A stretch of 64,000 bases of DNA from an uncultured Clostridium sp. (GTDB taxonomy: Bacteria; Bacillota; Clostridia; Clostridiales; Clostridiaceae): contig NZ_CAAGHK010000090.1 of NCBI RefSeq assembly GCF_900769625.1, positions 45,204 through 109,203 of the forward strand. Reading direction: 5' to 3'. The translations under genes and the position numbers were made by a program. Each line of letters begins with the position of its first letter. Position 1 is the first letter of the stretch. This document shows positions 17,104 through 26,442 of this stretch, in pieces. Below the pieces are notes generated by a model that worked only from the letters and a program-made list of their open reading frames with translations, ran no database searches and had not been told where the DNA came from.

Positions 17104-19362
17104 GTGAAGAAAAATAATTTTATAGACAGGGGGAAAACAAGAAAAAGACTGTCTTATGTTGCGGCAATGATGATATTTGTTTTTACAGTGCTTATAATGA
17201 GGCTCTCATATATAATGATTGTCAAGGCACCTGATTATTCAAAAAGAGCTGAAGAACAGTGGACAAGTGAAGTTAAAATTGATGCTATAAGGGGCAAGAT
17301 ATTAGATCGAAATGGAAAGGAACTTGCTGTATCTGCTAATGTGTACAGAGTTGATTTTGACTTGAATTCAATAAAGACATATTTAAGAGCTAATCTCAGC
17401 AGCCTCACAGATCAGGATATAGAGCAGAGAAAAAGTGCAGGAATTCCACTTCCTACAGAGGAACAGGGAATAACAACTGATGATATAGCACCGGCAATTG
17501 CAAATGCACTTAATCTTGATAAGCAGGATGTAAAAAAGAAACTTGAAACAAAACTTCCAAGTGGTGCCGATGCAGGATCAGCAACACTTATAAGAAGAAT
17601 TACCAAGGAAGAAGCTGATAAAGTTAATGCTTTGAAGATAAGAGGAGTTTTGGTGTCTCCTGATACTAAGAGATATTATCCTAATAATAATTTTTTATCT
17701 CATGTGCTTGGAAGTACCAATAGTGATGGTGTAGGACTTACGGGTGTTGAACTTCAATATAACTCATATCTAGCTGGTACACCAGGAATGAAAATAACAG
17801 AACTTGAAAAAAGTAATACAGATTACCCATATACAATATCAAAATTTACTTCTCCTCAGAATGGAAAGGATGTTGCACTAACAATTGATGAAAATATTCA
17901 GGCTTTTGCTGAAAAAGTAGCACAGCAGGTATATGATGAAAATAAGGCTAAGGCAACATCAGTCCTTGTAATGGATCCTAAAACAGGAGAAATACTTGCT
18001 ATGTCCAATAAACCTGATTTCAATCCTAATACTCCATTTGAGGGGTATGAGAACTTTGAAGGTAATAATGAAACAGAAAAGACAAATAAAATGTGGAGGA
18101 ACAGGCTTGTTAATGATACGTTTGAACCAGGATCAATATTTAAAGTTATAACTGCCATTACAGCTTTAGAAGAAAATACTGTAACTGCGGACACTGATTT
18201 TTTCTGCGGAGGTTCAATTGCAGTCGGTGGTATTCATCCAAAATGCTGGAAAGCTGGCGGTCATGGAGCACAGAAGTTCCCTGATATAATAAAGAATTCA
18301 TGTAATGTTGCATTTGTACAGCTTGGAGAAATGATTGGTAAAGAAAAGTTATGTGAATATATAAAAAAATTTGGATTTGGAAAAGTAAGTGGTGTGGATC
18401 TTCCAGGTGAAGCAAAAGGAATAGTCAAAAACGTTGATAAGATAACCGATGCAGATCTTGCAACTATCTCATTTGGTCAGACTAATACTGTAAATTCAGT
18501 CCAGTATATGACTGCATTGAATGCAATTGCAAATGGAGGAACTTTAATTCAGCCACATGTAATGAAAGAAGTCACACATGTTGATGAAAATGGCAATACT
18601 GTTGTCGATGAAACTTTTAAAGCAAAGGAAACAACAGTTGCAAGTGCAGAAAAAACAGCAGAACTACGAACATATCTTGAAAGAGTAGTTACTGAAGGTT
18701 CGGGAAAGAGTACTTTTATTGAAGGGTATCATATTGGAGGCAAGACAGGAACAGCTCAAAAAGTTGAAAATGGTAAGTATTCAGGGAAATATATTTCATC
18801 ATTTGTCGGAATGGCGCCAGTAGAAGACCCAAAGGTTACTGTAATGATAACTGTTGATGAACCAAGTAATGGAGCATATTATGCCGGTCAGGTAGCAGCA
18901 CCAGCAGCAAAGACATTGTTTACCGATATATTTAACTACCTTGATGATAAATTCTCCGATGAAAACTTAAGTCAGATACCAAGAGATGTTGTAATTCCAG
19001 AAGTGCGTGGTATGAGTGTTGCCGATGCAAAGAAAGCCATGAAAGATGTAAAACTTGAATGTCAGGTTGAGGGTGATGGTGATACTATAGTGTCAATGAC
19101 ACCATATCCAGGTTATACTGTAAAGGAAGGTTCAAAAATAAATCTTTACACAAGTGGTGATGGGAATTATAATAATAATGTTGTAATGCCAGATGTTAGA
19201 GGTTACTCAAAAGAAGATGCAAATGCGTTATTAACAGAGCTTGGTCTTATACCTGTATTTGAAGGTAGTGGAATGATTGAAGAGCAGAGTGTGACAGGCG
19301 GTGAAGTTATAACAAAGGGAACATCTGTTAAGTTAACATTAAGTATAGATTATAAAGATTAA
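17104..19362 (+). CDS. Class B penicillin-binding protein with two PASTA domains (SpoVD/PBP2B type), second tandem copy
   Basis: A 752-residue paralogue of the preceding gene, with the same layout and the same key residues at the same positions: S344-I-F-K, S399-C-N and K547-T-G, then two PASTA-like repeats (from about 630). Long stretches are nearly identical to the first copy (for example EEQWTSEVKIDA and LPGEAKGIVK versus LQGEAEGIVK), so the pair arose by duplication, but differences are spread along the whole length. The start is the GTG at 17104 after GGAGG, mirroring the GTG-AAG-AA start of the first copy. Its own upstream spacer and terminator suggest separate regulation, for instance vegetative versus sporulation; that is inference. 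Confidence 0.93.
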   Translation: MKKNNFIDRGKTRKRLSYVAAMMIFVFTVLIMRLSYIMIVKAPDYSKRAEEQWTSEVKIDAIRGKILDRNGKELAVSANVYRVDFDLNSIKTYLRANLSSLTDQDIEQRKSAGIPLPTEEQGITTDDIAPAIANALNLDKQDVKKKLETKLPSGADAGSATLIRRITKEEADKVNALKIRGVLVSPDTKRYYPNNNFLSHVLGSTNSDGVGLTGVELQYNSYLAGTPGMKITELEKSNTDYPYTISKFTSPQNGKDVALTIDENIQAFAEKVAQQVYDENKAKATSVLVMDPKTGEILAMSNKPDFNPNTPFEGYENFEGNNETEKTNKMWRNRLVNDTFEPGSIFKVITAITALEENTVTADTDFFCGGSIAVGGIHPKCWKAGGHGAQKFPDIIKNSCNVAFVQLGEMIGKEKLCEYIKKFGFGKVSGVDLPGEAKGIVKNVDKITDADLATISFGQTNTVNSVQYMTALNAIANGGTLIQPHVMKEVTHVDENGNTVVDETFKAKETTVASAEKTAELRTYLERVVTEGSGKSTFIEGYHIGGKTGTAQKVENGKYSGKYISSFVGMAPVEDPKVTVMITVDEPSNGAYYAGQVAAPAAKTLFTDIFNYLDDKFSDENLSQIPRDVVIPEVRGMSVADAKKAMKDVKLECQVEGDGDTIVSMTPYPGYTVKEGSKINLYTSGDGNYNNNVVMPDVRGYSKEDANALLTELGLIPVFEGSGMIEEQSVTGGEVITKGTSVKLTLSIDYKD

Positions 19363-19386
19363 AATTATGATCATAATGATAAATGC

Positions 19387-19415
19387 TAGCATGTGGGTTT
19401 GATGCTCACATGCTA
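19387..19415 (+). terminator. Hairpin after the second PBP gene
   Basis: A 9-bp stem (19387-19395 with 19407-19415) followed by ATAATTTTAATAG. It contains GCATGTG/CACATGC, like the hairpin after the first PBP gene. Confidence 0.55.
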
Positions 19416-19458
19416 TAATTTTAATAGATGAAACTATTAAGATTGAAAAAGGATGATA

Positions 19459-19530
19459 GTTAAAAATTGAGAGTTGACAGTAAGATTCATTTCAATAGAT
19501 TACTGTCAATTATCCACTTTTAATTCTCAA
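19459..19530. repeat. Palindromic intergenic repeat-like element
   Basis: Perfect 10-bp arms (19474-19483 TTGACAGTAA and 19500-19509) lie inside a looser outer inverted repeat (AAAATTGAGAGTT against AATTCTCAACT). The sequence type, AT-rich with TTGACA/TTGAGAATT blocks, resembles the other intergenic palindromes of this window. Confidence 0.45.
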
Positions 19531-19572
19531 CTTATTTTAAGTATAAAGCTAAGAATGTTAGGAGAGGATAAC

Positions 19573-21033
19573 ATGAACCTAAAAAGTATTTTAAATGGAC
19601 TTGATTATGAACTTTTGCAAGGAACTGAGAACAGAGAAATAAATAAGATCAATTACGATAGCAGAAAAGTATCTGATAATGATTTGTTTGTATGTGTGAA
19701 AGGATATGCAACTGACGGACATAAATATGCTGATAAAGCTGTTAGCAGCGGAGCAGGCGTTATTGTACTGCAGGATGAAATAGATATTGCAGATAAAAAT
19801 GTTACTGTAATAAAGTGCAGCGATACAAGAAAAGCATTAGCGGTTATGGGTGCTAATTATTATGATAATCCTACAAAAAATATGAAGGTTATAGGAATAA
19901 CAGGAACTAACGGAAAGACAACAACTGCATTTATGATAAAGGATATTTTAGAAAGTGCAGGCAAAAAAGTCGGTCTTATAGGGACAATTGCAAACTTTAT
20001 CTGTGGTGAAAAGATTCACACAGAAAGAACTACACCAGAATCATTGGAACTACAGGAATTATTTACAGATATGGTCAGCAAGGGTGTTGAATACTGTGTT
20101 ATGGAAGTATCTTCTCATTCATTAGCTCTTGACAGAGTTTATGGAATTAATTTTGAATGTGGCATTTTTACTAATCTTACAAGAGACCATTTAGATTTCC
20201 ATAAGACATTTGAAAATTACTATGCTGCAAAATTTAAATTATTTGAAAGAAGCAGTATAAAATTAATAAATACTGACGATACTTATGGAATGCAGGTATT
20301 AAATGACTGTAAAAAATTAAAGGCAGAAAATATATATTCGTTCTCAGTAAAAGGAAATTCTGACTATCAAGCATTTGACGAAGTTATGGGAAGCAGAAAC
20401 ATTGAATTTAAGGTGAGAATTGATGAGAATGAAGAAAAGTTTGTTCTTGGTATTCCAGGTGAGTATAATATATACAATGCGCTTGGAGCTATAGGCGTGT
20501 GCCATAAATTAGACATTTCTATGAAATATATCAGAAAAGGAATAGAAGAAGCAGTAGTTCCAGGAAGATGTGAAAGAGTAGGAAGAGAGTATGATCTTCC
20601 ATATGAAATAATCATCGACTATGCTCATACTCCAGATGGACTTGAAAATATATTAAAGACTGCCAAAGCCTTCACAAAAGGAAAGCTTATAGCTATCTTT
20701 GGATGTGGTGGAGATAGAGACAAAGTCAAGAGACCGCAAATGGGTAAAATAGGAATAGATATTGCTGATATAGCGATAATAACTTCTGATAATCCAAGAA
20801 GTGAAGATCCAATGGCAATAATAAAAGATATTAAAGCAGGTCTTGATAAGGATAACTATATTGTTATCGAGAACAGACATGATGCAATAAGAAAAGCAAT
20901 TGAAATGGCAGAAAGAGATGATGTTATTGTAATTGCTGGAAAAGGACATGAAACTTATCAGATATTAAAAGATAAAACCATACACTTCGATGAAAGAGAA
21001 GTAGTAAAAGAAATATTAGATAGTATGAAATAA
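19573..21033 (+). CDS. murE: UDP-MurNAc-tripeptide synthetase MurE (meso-diaminopimelate-adding)
   Basis: A 486-residue Mur ligase. The ATP loop GTNGKTTT is at 111-118; the DNPR motif at 406-409 is the signature of enzymes that add meso-diaminopimelate rather than lysine. The enzyme adds the third residue of the peptidoglycan stem peptide in the cytoplasm; dapF in this window makes its substrate. The ATG at 19573 has GGAGAGG upstream; the frame is open back to 19474 across the palindromic repeat, so that upstream part is not coding. murF follows. Confidence 0.96.
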   Translation: MNLKSILNGLDYELLQGTENREINKINYDSRKVSDNDLFVCVKGYATDGHKYADKAVSSGAGVIVLQDEIDIADKNVTVIKCSDTRKALAVMGANYYDNPTKNMKVIGITGTNGKTTTAFMIKDILESAGKKVGLIGTIANFICGEKIHTERTTPESLELQELFTDMVSKGVEYCVMEVSSHSLALDRVYGINFECGIFTNLTRDHLDFHKTFENYYAAKFKLFERSSIKLINTDDTYGMQVLNDCKKLKAENIYSFSVKGNSDYQAFDEVMGSRNIEFKVRIDENEEKFVLGIPGEYNIYNALGAIGVCHKLDISMKYIRKGIEEAVVPGRCERVGREYDLPYEIIIDYAHTPDGLENILKTAKAFTKGKLIAIFGCGGDRDKVKRPQMGKIGIDIADIAIITSDNPRSEDPMAIIKDIKAGLDKDNYIVIENRHDAIRKAIEMAERDDVIVIAGKGHETYQILKDKTIHFDEREVVKEILDSMK

Positions 21034-21149
21034 GAAATGTAATTAATTTAAATTGTTAAACAAAGAAAGTGTGACAAAAGACAATAATATAAATAAATTA
21101 TGTTAATTTATTTATAGCAACTGTCAATTGAAGTAAGGAGTGTATGATT

Positions 21150-22514
21150 TTGGATTTAAACATAAAAGAAGTTCTTGAAGCTGTTAATGGTGAAATTATA
21201 GTAAAAAATAATGATGGTAATTTTAATAAGGTTTCTACAGATACAAGAAAAATAGAAAAAGATAATTTATTCATATCATTAAAAGGTGCAAATTTTAATG
21301 GAAATGAATATGCAGCAGCGGCAATAGAAAAAGGTGCATCTGTTGTAATTATAGATGAGGTGATTTTTGAAGAAAAGGAATTAAATAATAAAGGAACAGT
21401 AATAAAAGTTAAAGATACAAAAACTGCGCTGGCAGATCTTGCCCGCTATTATAGAAAGAAGCTTGGAATAAAAGTCGTAGGAATTACCGGTTCAACTGGC
21501 AAGACTTCTACTAAAGATCTTATTGCAGCATTTTTAAGTGGAAAATACAGAGTTTTCAAGACACAAGGGAATTTCAATAATGAAATAGGTCTTCCATTAA
21601 TGATTTTTGAATTAAACAAAGATTATGATATAGCTGTGCTGGAAATGGGAACAAGTAATTTTGGAGAAATTAATACACTGGCAGGAATAGCACTTCCTGA
21701 TATGGCAGCAATAACAAATGTAGGTGTCGCTCATATAGAATATTTAAAGACTAGAAAAAATATACTAAAAGAGAAGATGAGTATTTCTGATTTCTTTAAA
21801 GATAATAATCATCTGGTTATAAACTGCGAAAATGATATGCTGAAGACTGTTAAAGATGAGGATTACAAGTGTGCATCTATTCAGAGAACAGGTTATGATA
21901 AAGAATGTGATTTATATGCTGAAAATATAAAGCTTACAAGTGAAAGTACTTCATTTGATGCTGTATCCGGAGACGAAAGACATAGATTTTCATTAAACAT
22001 GGTTGGAGAACATAATGTATTGAATGCATTACTTGGAATACAGATTTCAAAGGATTTTGGCCTTACATTTGAAGAAATGGAAAAGGGATTAAGCAATTTT
22101 GAAGCTACTTCAATGAGACTTGAATTTATAAAACATAATGGATTTATAATAATAAATGACTCATATAATGCAAATCCAGATTCTATGAAAGCAGCTTTAA
22201 ATGTATTGAAGAGTTATACAGGAGAACGAAAGATTGCAGTACTTGGAACAATGGGTGAACTTGGTGATCATTCAGAAGCAGCACATAAGGAAATAGGTGG
22301 GTTTGCAAAGGAAAAAGCTGATATACTCATGACAACTGGTGATTATAAAAGCAGTTATCAAGAAGGATTCGGAAAAGAAACAATGATTTTTGAAACAAAG
22401 GAAGAGTTAATAGCTTCATTGAAAGATGTAATTAAAGAAAATGATACTGTTCTCGTAAAGGCTTCAAGAAGTGCAAAATTTGAAGAAATAATAAAAGAGA
22501 TACAAAATAAATAA
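21150..22514 (+). CDS. murF: UDP-MurNAc-pentapeptide synthetase MurF
   Basis: A 454-residue Mur ligase that adds D-Ala-D-Ala to the tripeptide precursor. The P-loop GSTGKTSTKD starts at 114; the family-typical NFNNEIGLP and MRLEFI segments and an INDSYNANPDSM stretch follow. The start chosen is TTG at 21150, nine bases after AAGGAG; an ATG at 21144 (giving two more residues) is only three bases from that site. It lies between murE and mraY as expected. Confidence 0.95.
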   Translation: MDLNIKEVLEAVNGEIIVKNNDGNFNKVSTDTRKIEKDNLFISLKGANFNGNEYAAAAIEKGASVVIIDEVIFEEKELNNKGTVIKVKDTKTALADLARYYRKKLGIKVVGITGSTGKTSTKDLIAAFLSGKYRVFKTQGNFNNEIGLPLMIFELNKDYDIAVLEMGTSNFGEINTLAGIALPDMAAITNVGVAHIEYLKTRKNILKEKMSISDFFKDNNHLVINCENDMLKTVKDEDYKCASIQRTGYDKECDLYAENIKLTSESTSFDAVSGDERHRFSLNMVGEHNVLNALLGIQISKDFGLTFEEMEKGLSNFEATSMRLEFIKHNGFIIINDSYNANPDSMKAALNVLKSYTGERKIAVLGTMGELGDHSEAAHKEIGGFAKEKADILMTTGDYKSSYQEGFGKETMIFETKEELIASLKDVIKENDTVLVKASRSAKFEEIIKEIQNK

Positions 22515-22519
22515 TACGA

Positions 22520-22556
22520 AGGAGGTGAACTGCCTGGATTCAGGCAGATTAAAATG
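22520..22556 (+). promoter_or_regulatory. Ribosome site of mraY separated from its ATG by a GC-rich hairpin
   Basis: A near-perfect GGAGGTGA (22521-22528) stands 28 bases before the mraY ATG at 22554. Between them is a perfect 7-bp hairpin, CTGCCTG-GATT-CAGGCAG (22530-22547), the most GC-rich spot in the neighbourhood. If folded, it would bring the ribosome site to an effective 10-base distance from ATG. An in-frame CTG at 22530 is the alternative start. Confidence 0.6.
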
Positions 22557-23531
22557 GGGGACACAATAAATAGTTTGTTTAGTACGACAATTTTAGCACC
22601 ATTAGTTATAGCATTTATATTTTCATTAATACTTGGACCAATATTTATACCAATACTTCATAAACTGAAATTTGGTCAGAACATCAGAAAAGAAGGACCA
22701 AAGAGTCATCAGAAAAAAGCAGGAACACCAACAATGGGAGGCTTGATATTCTTTATTTCTGTTGCTACAACAATTTTAATAACAGGACCAAAACTTACAG
22801 ATCAGAAAATGGTAATCCTTTATTCGTTTTTAGCATTTGGATTTATTGGATTTTTAGATGATATGTTAAAAATAATTCATAAGGATAATCTTGGTCTTAA
22901 GGCAGGACAGAAAATGATTCTGCTTCTTGCTTTTTCAGTTGCCTTAGCAGCTTATGGATACATGAAAATAGGAACTGATATATTGGTGCCTTTTGCTGGC
23001 GAATTCAGAATTAATTTTGGAATAATATATATACCTTTCATAATAGTATATTATGCTGCAGTTACAAATGCTGTAAACTTAACAGATGGTATTGATGGTC
23101 TTGCAACAAGTGTAACAATAATAGTTTTAACTTTCTTTACAATAGTAGCATTTAAAACTGGTCAGAAGGATGTTGCAGTTTTTGCAATAGCTTTATGTGG
23201 TGCTTTATTAGGATTCTTAAAGTACAATGCATTTCCAGCTAAAATATTTATGGGAGATACAGGTTCTTTAGCGTTAGGTGGAGCAGTTGGAACTATTGCA
23301 CTAATGCTTAAGATGGAGTTCTGGGTAGTAATTGTTGGGTTAATGTATGTAATTGAAACATTATCAGTTATTATTCAAGTTACATCATTTAAGATGACAG
23401 GTAAAAGAGTATTTAAGATGGCGCCAATCCACCATCATTTTGAACATTGTGGATGGAGTGAAGTAAAGATAGTAACTGTATTTTCTTTAGCAACAGCTGT
23501 ATTATGCATCATTGGTTTTATTGCTATCTAG
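22554..23531 (+). CDS. mraY: Phospho-MurNAc-pentapeptide transferase MraY
   Basis: A 325-residue polytopic membrane enzyme with about ten hydrophobic segments. It keeps the family stretches KKAGTPTMGG, FIGFLDDMLK, NAVNLTDGIDGLA, FMGDTGSLALGG and PIHHHFE. It transfers phospho-MurNAc-pentapeptide to undecaprenyl phosphate, making lipid I. The ATG is unusually far from its ribosome site, with a hairpin between. It follows murF by 39 bases; murD, which often follows mraY, is absent here. Confidence 0.96.
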   Translation: MGDTINSLFSTTILAPLVIAFIFSLILGPIFIPILHKLKFGQNIRKEGPKSHQKKAGTPTMGGLIFFISVATTILITGPKLTDQKMVILYSFLAFGFIGFLDDMLKIIHKDNLGLKAGQKMILLLAFSVALAAYGYMKIGTDILVPFAGEFRINFGIIYIPFIIVYYAAVTNAVNLTDGIDGLATSVTIIVLTFFTIVAFKTGQKDVAVFAIALCGALLGFLKYNAFPAKIFMGDTGSLALGGAVGTIALMLKMEFWVVIVGLMYVIETLSVIIQVTSFKMTGKRVFKMAPIHHHFEHCGWSEVKIVTVFSLATAVLCIIGFIAI

Positions 23532-23555
23532 TAATTTTATTGGGAGGATTTATGT

Positions 23556-24695
23556 ATGAAAGTCGTTAAACCCAGAAAGAAAAGAAAAAAAATTATGGGT
23601 GAAATAGATTATGGTGTATTTTATACGGTATTACTGCTTGTAGCAATAGGAACTGTTATGGTTTATTCAGCAAGTTCATATTATGCTATGTTTACTTATG
23701 GTGATAGTATGTTCTTCCTGAAAAAGCAGTTAATGCTTGTTCCGATTGGATTTGCTGCAATGTTTTTTATGGTGGGATTCGATTACCATAAGATAAAGAA
23801 ATACGCACCACTTTTATTAGCTATATGCATACCACTGCTGGTTGCAGTATTCTTTTCAAAGCCAATAAATGGTGCACGAAGATGGATAGGTATTGGACCA
23901 TTAAGTTTCCAACCATCTGATATAACCAAATATGCAGTGGTTTTATTTCTGGCGATGGGTCTTGAAGCTAAAGGCGAGGGTATTAAAAAGTTCTGGTCAG
24001 GCATTATACCTTATTTTGGACTTTCAGGAGTTTTTGCTGTATTAATATTAGCTGAGAATAATTTAAGTATAGCATCAGTAATAATGATTGTTACTTTTAT
24101 AATGATATTTGTTGCAGGTGGTAGAAGCAAACATTTGTTTGGTATTATTGCGCCGGGAATGGTTGCTTTGGCGCTTCTCGCTATATTTTCAAGTGATTAC
24201 AGACGAGCAAGAATGCTTAATTTTATTAATCCATGGAAAGATGCTGCTGGTAACGGATATCAGCTTATTCAGTCATTTTATGCATTAGGATCAGGTGGAA
24301 TTACAGGGCTTGGTCTTGGACAGTCAAGACAGAAAACATTGTATATGCCTGAGCCACATAATGATTTTATCTTTTCAATAATAGGTGAAGAGCTTGGGCT
24401 TATTGGATGTATTTGTATTATTGCTCTTTTTATGATATTTATCTGGAGAGGAATTAACATAGCACTTAAGGCAAAGGATACTTATGGAACATTTCTGGCA
24501 GTAGGAATCACATCTGTTATAGCAGTGCAATGTATAATTAATATTGCCGTTGTAACAGGATCTATGCCTGTTACTGGAGTTCCATTACCTTTCATAAGTT
24601 ATGGGGGTACCTCTTTGGTTGTTAATATGACGGCAATGGGAATTCTCTTGAATATTTCAAGACAGACAAGTGAAAAAACTGAATTTAAGAGCTAA
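23556..24695 (+). CDS. ftsW: SEDS-family peptidoglycan polymerase FtsW/SpoVE
   Basis: A 379-residue polytopic SEDS protein with about ten membrane segments. It shows family stretches such as MVYSASSYYA near the N-terminus, NGARRWIGIGPLSFQPSD, QSRQKTLYMPEPHNDFIFSIIGEELG and GVPLPFISYGGTSL. SEDS proteins are glycan polymerases that pair with a class B PBP; the two PBPs upstream are the natural partners. FtsW (division) and SpoVE (spore cortex) cannot be separated on sequence alone. GGGAGG lies 12 bases before the ATG. A terminator follows, so the mur segment ends here; murG is not next, as it is in many clusters. Confidence 0.93.
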   Translation: MKVVKPRKKRKKIMGEIDYGVFYTVLLLVAIGTVMVYSASSYYAMFTYGDSMFFLKKQLMLVPIGFAAMFFMVGFDYHKIKKYAPLLLAICIPLLVAVFFSKPINGARRWIGIGPLSFQPSDITKYAVVLFLAMGLEAKGEGIKKFWSGIIPYFGLSGVFAVLILAENNLSIASVIMIVTFIMIFVAGGRSKHLFGIIAPGMVALALLAIFSSDYRRARMLNFINPWKDAAGNGYQLIQSFYALGSGGITGLGLGQSRQKTLYMPEPHNDFIFSIIGEELGLIGCICIIALFMIFIWRGINIALKAKDTYGTFLAVGITSVIAVQCIINIAVVTGSMPVTGVPLPFISYGGTSLVVNMTAMGILLNISRQTSEKTEFKS

Positions 24696-24718
24696 AATCA
24701 TACAGTTTTAATAAACAG

Positions 24719-24758
24719 AAAAGCAGAATGGTAAATTTATAATTACTATTCTGCTTTT
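24719..24758 (+). terminator. Terminator after ftsW/spoVE
   Basis: A 16-base inverted repeat (24719-24734 with 24743-24758, with two non-Watson-Crick positions near the loop) centred on AGCAGAAT/ATTCTGCT and ending in TTTTT. Confidence 0.75.
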
Positions 24759-24900
24759 TAATTAATTTCTTATTAGAAATATATTTTGTTTATATCGATT
24801 ATATTTTCAAATTACTTAAAAATGTAATGAAAATATATATGTAACGTGGTATTATTATATATGAAAGTTATGAATATGCAAGTTAATCATTTAGATAGAG

Positions 24901-25719
24901 GTGAGTACGATTAAATCAGTCAAAAAACCAACAAATGAATTTATAATAAGACAGCGAAAGAGAAAACTGATGAGAAAAATTATATTGATGTGTGTAGTGT
25001 TATTTATTGGAGTAATTCTATTTATAACAAAATCAAATGTTTTTATAATAAAGAAGGTTTCAGTTCTGGGCAATCCTATTATGAGTGGTGAAGATGTTAA
25101 AGAAAGAACACAATATCTTATTGGACAAAATATATTCTTTATAAAAAAAGGTGAAATAGTTAAAACGGCAGAAAAGAACCCATATGTGAAATCAATAGAA
25201 ATAAGCAAAACATATCCAAGACAGATTAATATAAAGATAATTGAAAAGCAGGGAGTTTTCTGTAGTGAAATAAATGGACAATATTATGTATTCAGTGATA
25301 GGGGAATACTGCTTGAAAAAACAGATAATATTAACAATAGAAATCTTATCAATATATTAGGTATTGATGAGGAAATTAATAATATAGAATTAGGCCAAGC
25401 TATAAGTGAAAATTTAAGGATGATAAATATTCTAAATACCTTTTCACAGATAGCGCAAGTAAATCCAAGTACTTATAAAATAGATTATATTGATTTAAGT
25501 GATTTTATGAATATAAAAGTATATATTGGAGATGTTGAAGGAAGACTAGGTAATGATGAAAAAATACCAGAGAAAATGAATAAGTTAATACATATTGTTG
25601 AAAATCCTCAAATAGGTATTGAAAAAGGATATGTGGATGTTGGATTTGACGGTTCTCCAGTTTACTATAAAGAAGAAGTTAAAAATGAAGAAGGTGATAT
25701 TGAAAATGAAGGTGTCTAA
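24901..25719 (+). CDS. divIB: Cell division protein FtsQ/DivIB
   Basis: A 272-residue bitopic protein: a basic cytoplasmic N-terminus, a membrane helix at about 25-45 (IILMCVVLFIGVILFIT), then a POTRA-like domain beginning VFIIKKVSVLGNPIMSGEDV and a beta domain. It forms the septal complex with FtsL and DivIC. The GTG at 24901 is itself part of the AGAGGTGAG ribosome-site-like sequence, so the true start may be a weak codon just after it (ACG 24907 or ATT 24910). It overlaps the DUF881 gene that follows by 14 bases, opening the second half of the division cluster. Confidence 0.88.
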   Translation: MSTIKSVKKPTNEFIIRQRKRKLMRKIILMCVVLFIGVILFITKSNVFIIKKVSVLGNPIMSGEDVKERTQYLIGQNIFFIKKGEIVKTAEKNPYVKSIEISKTYPRQINIKIIEKQGVFCSEINGQYYVFSDRGILLEKTDNINNRNLINILGIDEEINNIELGQAISENLRMINILNTFSQIAQVNPSTYKIDYIDLSDFMNIKVYIGDVEGRLGNDEKIPEKMNKLIHIVENPQIGIEKGYVDVGFDGSPVYYKEEVKNEEGDIENEGV

Positions 25720-26431
25720 ATCACAGATATTTATCGCTATTGTATGCGGCCTGTTAGGTTTTTTATTATCATATCAGTTCAAAGTATTATCTAATCAGAA
25801 TTCTAGCAATGTCAGTACATATGATCAGAATGATATTATTACTGAAATAGAAACATTGAGAAAAGAAAAAGAAGAACTTGTAACAACAAATTCTAAACTT
25901 TCAGAAGAATTAAAGCAGCTTGAAGAGGCAGCATCTAAAGATGGAGATGTTGGTAAAGAAATTAAAAATCAGCTTGATGCAGCAAGAATGCATCTTGGAG
26001 TTGTGGATGTAAAGGGGCCAGGGATAGTGCTTACTATAACACCGAAAACTTCAATTTTTAACGCAAGTTCAAGCGATACAAGCAGAGATCTGGGTGAAGA
26101 TGAAATAGTTCATATTGTAAATCTTTTATGGTATTCAGGTGCAGAAGCTATTTCAATTAATGATATAAGAATAACTCCACAGACAGGAATAAAGACAGCA
26201 GGAAATGGTATTTCTATCGGTTCTGCTGGAAGAATATATCCAAAAGAGAAAATTGTAATAAAGGCAATAGGAGATAAGGGAAGACTTAATGTTGGATTAT
26301 CGTTCCCAGGTTCATTAGAATATCTTGCTCTTCCAAATTACAATAATGAAATAAAAACAGAAGATGAAATTTTGATTTCTAAAACTACTCAGTCATTAAA
26401 AAGTGAATTTATAAAATCGGTTAAGGAATAG
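25706..26431 (+). CDS. DUF881-family membrane-anchored coiled-coil protein, first copy
   Basis: A 241-residue protein with an N-terminal membrane anchor (about 7-22), a periplasm-facing coiled coil (about 45-75, EIETLRKEKEELVTTNSKLSEELKQ) and a C-terminal DUF881 globular domain with VKGPGIVLTITPK and WYSGAEAISINDIRI. The family's function is not established; genes of this type regularly flank sbp in Firmicutes division clusters. ATG 25706 is chosen for a membrane-anchor N-terminus of normal length and overlaps the end of divIB by 14 bases, suggesting coupled translation. Confidence 0.88.
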   Translation: MKVSKSQIFIAIVCGLLGFLLSYQFKVLSNQNSSNVSTYDQNDIITEIETLRKEKEELVTTNSKLSEELKQLEEAASKDGDVGKEIKNQLDAARMHLGVVDVKGPGIVLTITPKTSIFNASSSDTSRDLGEDEIVHIVNLLWYSGAEAISINDIRITPQTGIKTAGNGISIGSAGRIYPKEKIVIKAIGDKGRLNVGLSFPGSLEYLALPNYNNEIKTEDEILISKTTQSLKSEFIKSVKE

Positions 26432-26442
26432 GGGATAGTAAA

